From contig DJVA01000012.1 in the NCBI GenBank assembly GCA_002440705.1, positions 1 through 14,024 on the forward strand: DNA of 14,024 nucleotides, given 5' to 3'. The notes below the pieces were generated by a model that worked only from the letters and a program-made list of their open reading frames with translations, was not told the origin of the DNA and ran no database searches. Position numbers and translations under genes: made by a program. Positions 13,981 to 14,024 of this stretch are shown one piece after another (the first letter of the stretch is position 1; every line of letters begins with the position of its first letter). This DNA is from Flavobacteriaceae bacterium UBA6268 (GTDB lineage Bacteria > Bacteroidota > Bacteroidia > Flavobacteriales > Flavobacteriaceae).

Positions 13981-14024
13981 GGTTACAGCCAACGTCCCCG
14001 GCTATCCCAAGGCGGCGACTGGGC
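13981..14024 (-). repeat. attC-like inverted repeat R5, left arm only (cut by window end)
   Basis: The 22 bases 13990-14011 match 12179-12200 of R3 at 19 positions (shared CAACG, CCC, GG, TATCCCAAG), followed by GGCG as in R3. On its left edge GGTTACAGCCAAC (13981-13993) is the inverted counterpart of GTTGGCTGTTGCC at 13059-13071, with 11 of 13 positions paired. The two therefore frame the HEPN module. The right arm would lie beyond the window. Confidence 0.62.

Larger units (their letters stand above)
9525..14024 (-). mobile_element. integron-like gene cassette array (putative)
   Basis: Five genes, all on the minus strand, are separated into four modules by repeats R1-R5. Each fully visible single-gene module starts with a GTT box and ends, after its gene, with the complementary AAC box: 11538-12182, 12293-12928 and 13059-13993. 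The genes are unrelated, without obvious promoters of their own, and AT-richer than the flanking chromosome, as expected of acquired cassettes. The ankyrin/DUF6090 module does not show a clear pair and may be altered. No integrase or attI is in the window. Standard core boxes (GTTRRRY/RYYYAAC) are matched only approximately, so a non-integron repeat family remains possible. Confidence 0.5.

Noticed and set aside
9525..14024. CRISPR array or composite transposon
   Set aside because: Repeats are long, divergent, palindromic and separated by whole genes, not by uniform short spacers. No cas gene or transposase is present, and there is no single outer inverted-repeat pair.

Overview
The window looks like a Flavobacteriaceae (Bacteroidota) chromosome. 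The signs are a T9SS-type C-terminal sorting domain, a DUF6090 protein, A-rich leaders instead of strong Shine-Dalgarno sites, and lipoprotein-rich minus-strand gene strings. I cannot name the genus.

Layout. (1) 1-502: the edge of an integrated element. The first eight codons of a probable tyrosine recombinase (minus strand) run off the left edge. Next come paired 9-bp direct repeats, a tRNA-Ser 3'-end remnant with a terminator, and a second copy of the same tRNA 3' end 174 bp downstream. (2) 503-1393: a secreted T9SS cargo protein. (3) 1622-6000: a plus-strand molybdenum hydroxylase operon. It has a 2Fe-2S subunit (IorA type), a Tat-exported molybdopterin subunit with a lipobox (IorB type), an XdhC maturation factor and a MocA-like nucleotidyltransferase. 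The last two serve cofactor maturation and insertion for the first two. (4) 6034-9299: a compact minus-strand string: four-helix membrane protein, aldo/keto reductase, DUF1801 protein, HEAT-like protein and an acetolactate-decarboxylase-like lipoprotein. (5) 9525-14024: an AT-richer accessory block of five minus-strand genes, mostly of unknown function and mostly exported. It is divided into modules by related 100-150 nt imperfect inverted repeats.

The most interesting part is block 5. Reading in the direction of the genes, three modules each begin with a GTT-containing box and end, after the gene, with the reverse complement of that same box: GTTGTGC/GCACAAC, GTTACCA/TGGGAAC (6 of 7) and GTTGGCT/AGCCAAC. 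The box is followed in several repeats by AACAACGCC-like sequence and a long, foldable, one-sidedly bulged palindrome. That is the architecture of integron gene cassettes with attC sites, where a cassette's own R' and R'' boxes match each other while neighbouring cassettes differ. No integron integrase lies in the window; it would be expected to the right. The rightmost cassette pairs a HEPN-like protein (R-x4-H) with a convergent tRNA-like sequence that has a perfect T-arm and its own terminator.

All functional names come from motif recognition by eye. The cassette reading is an inference from repeat structure.
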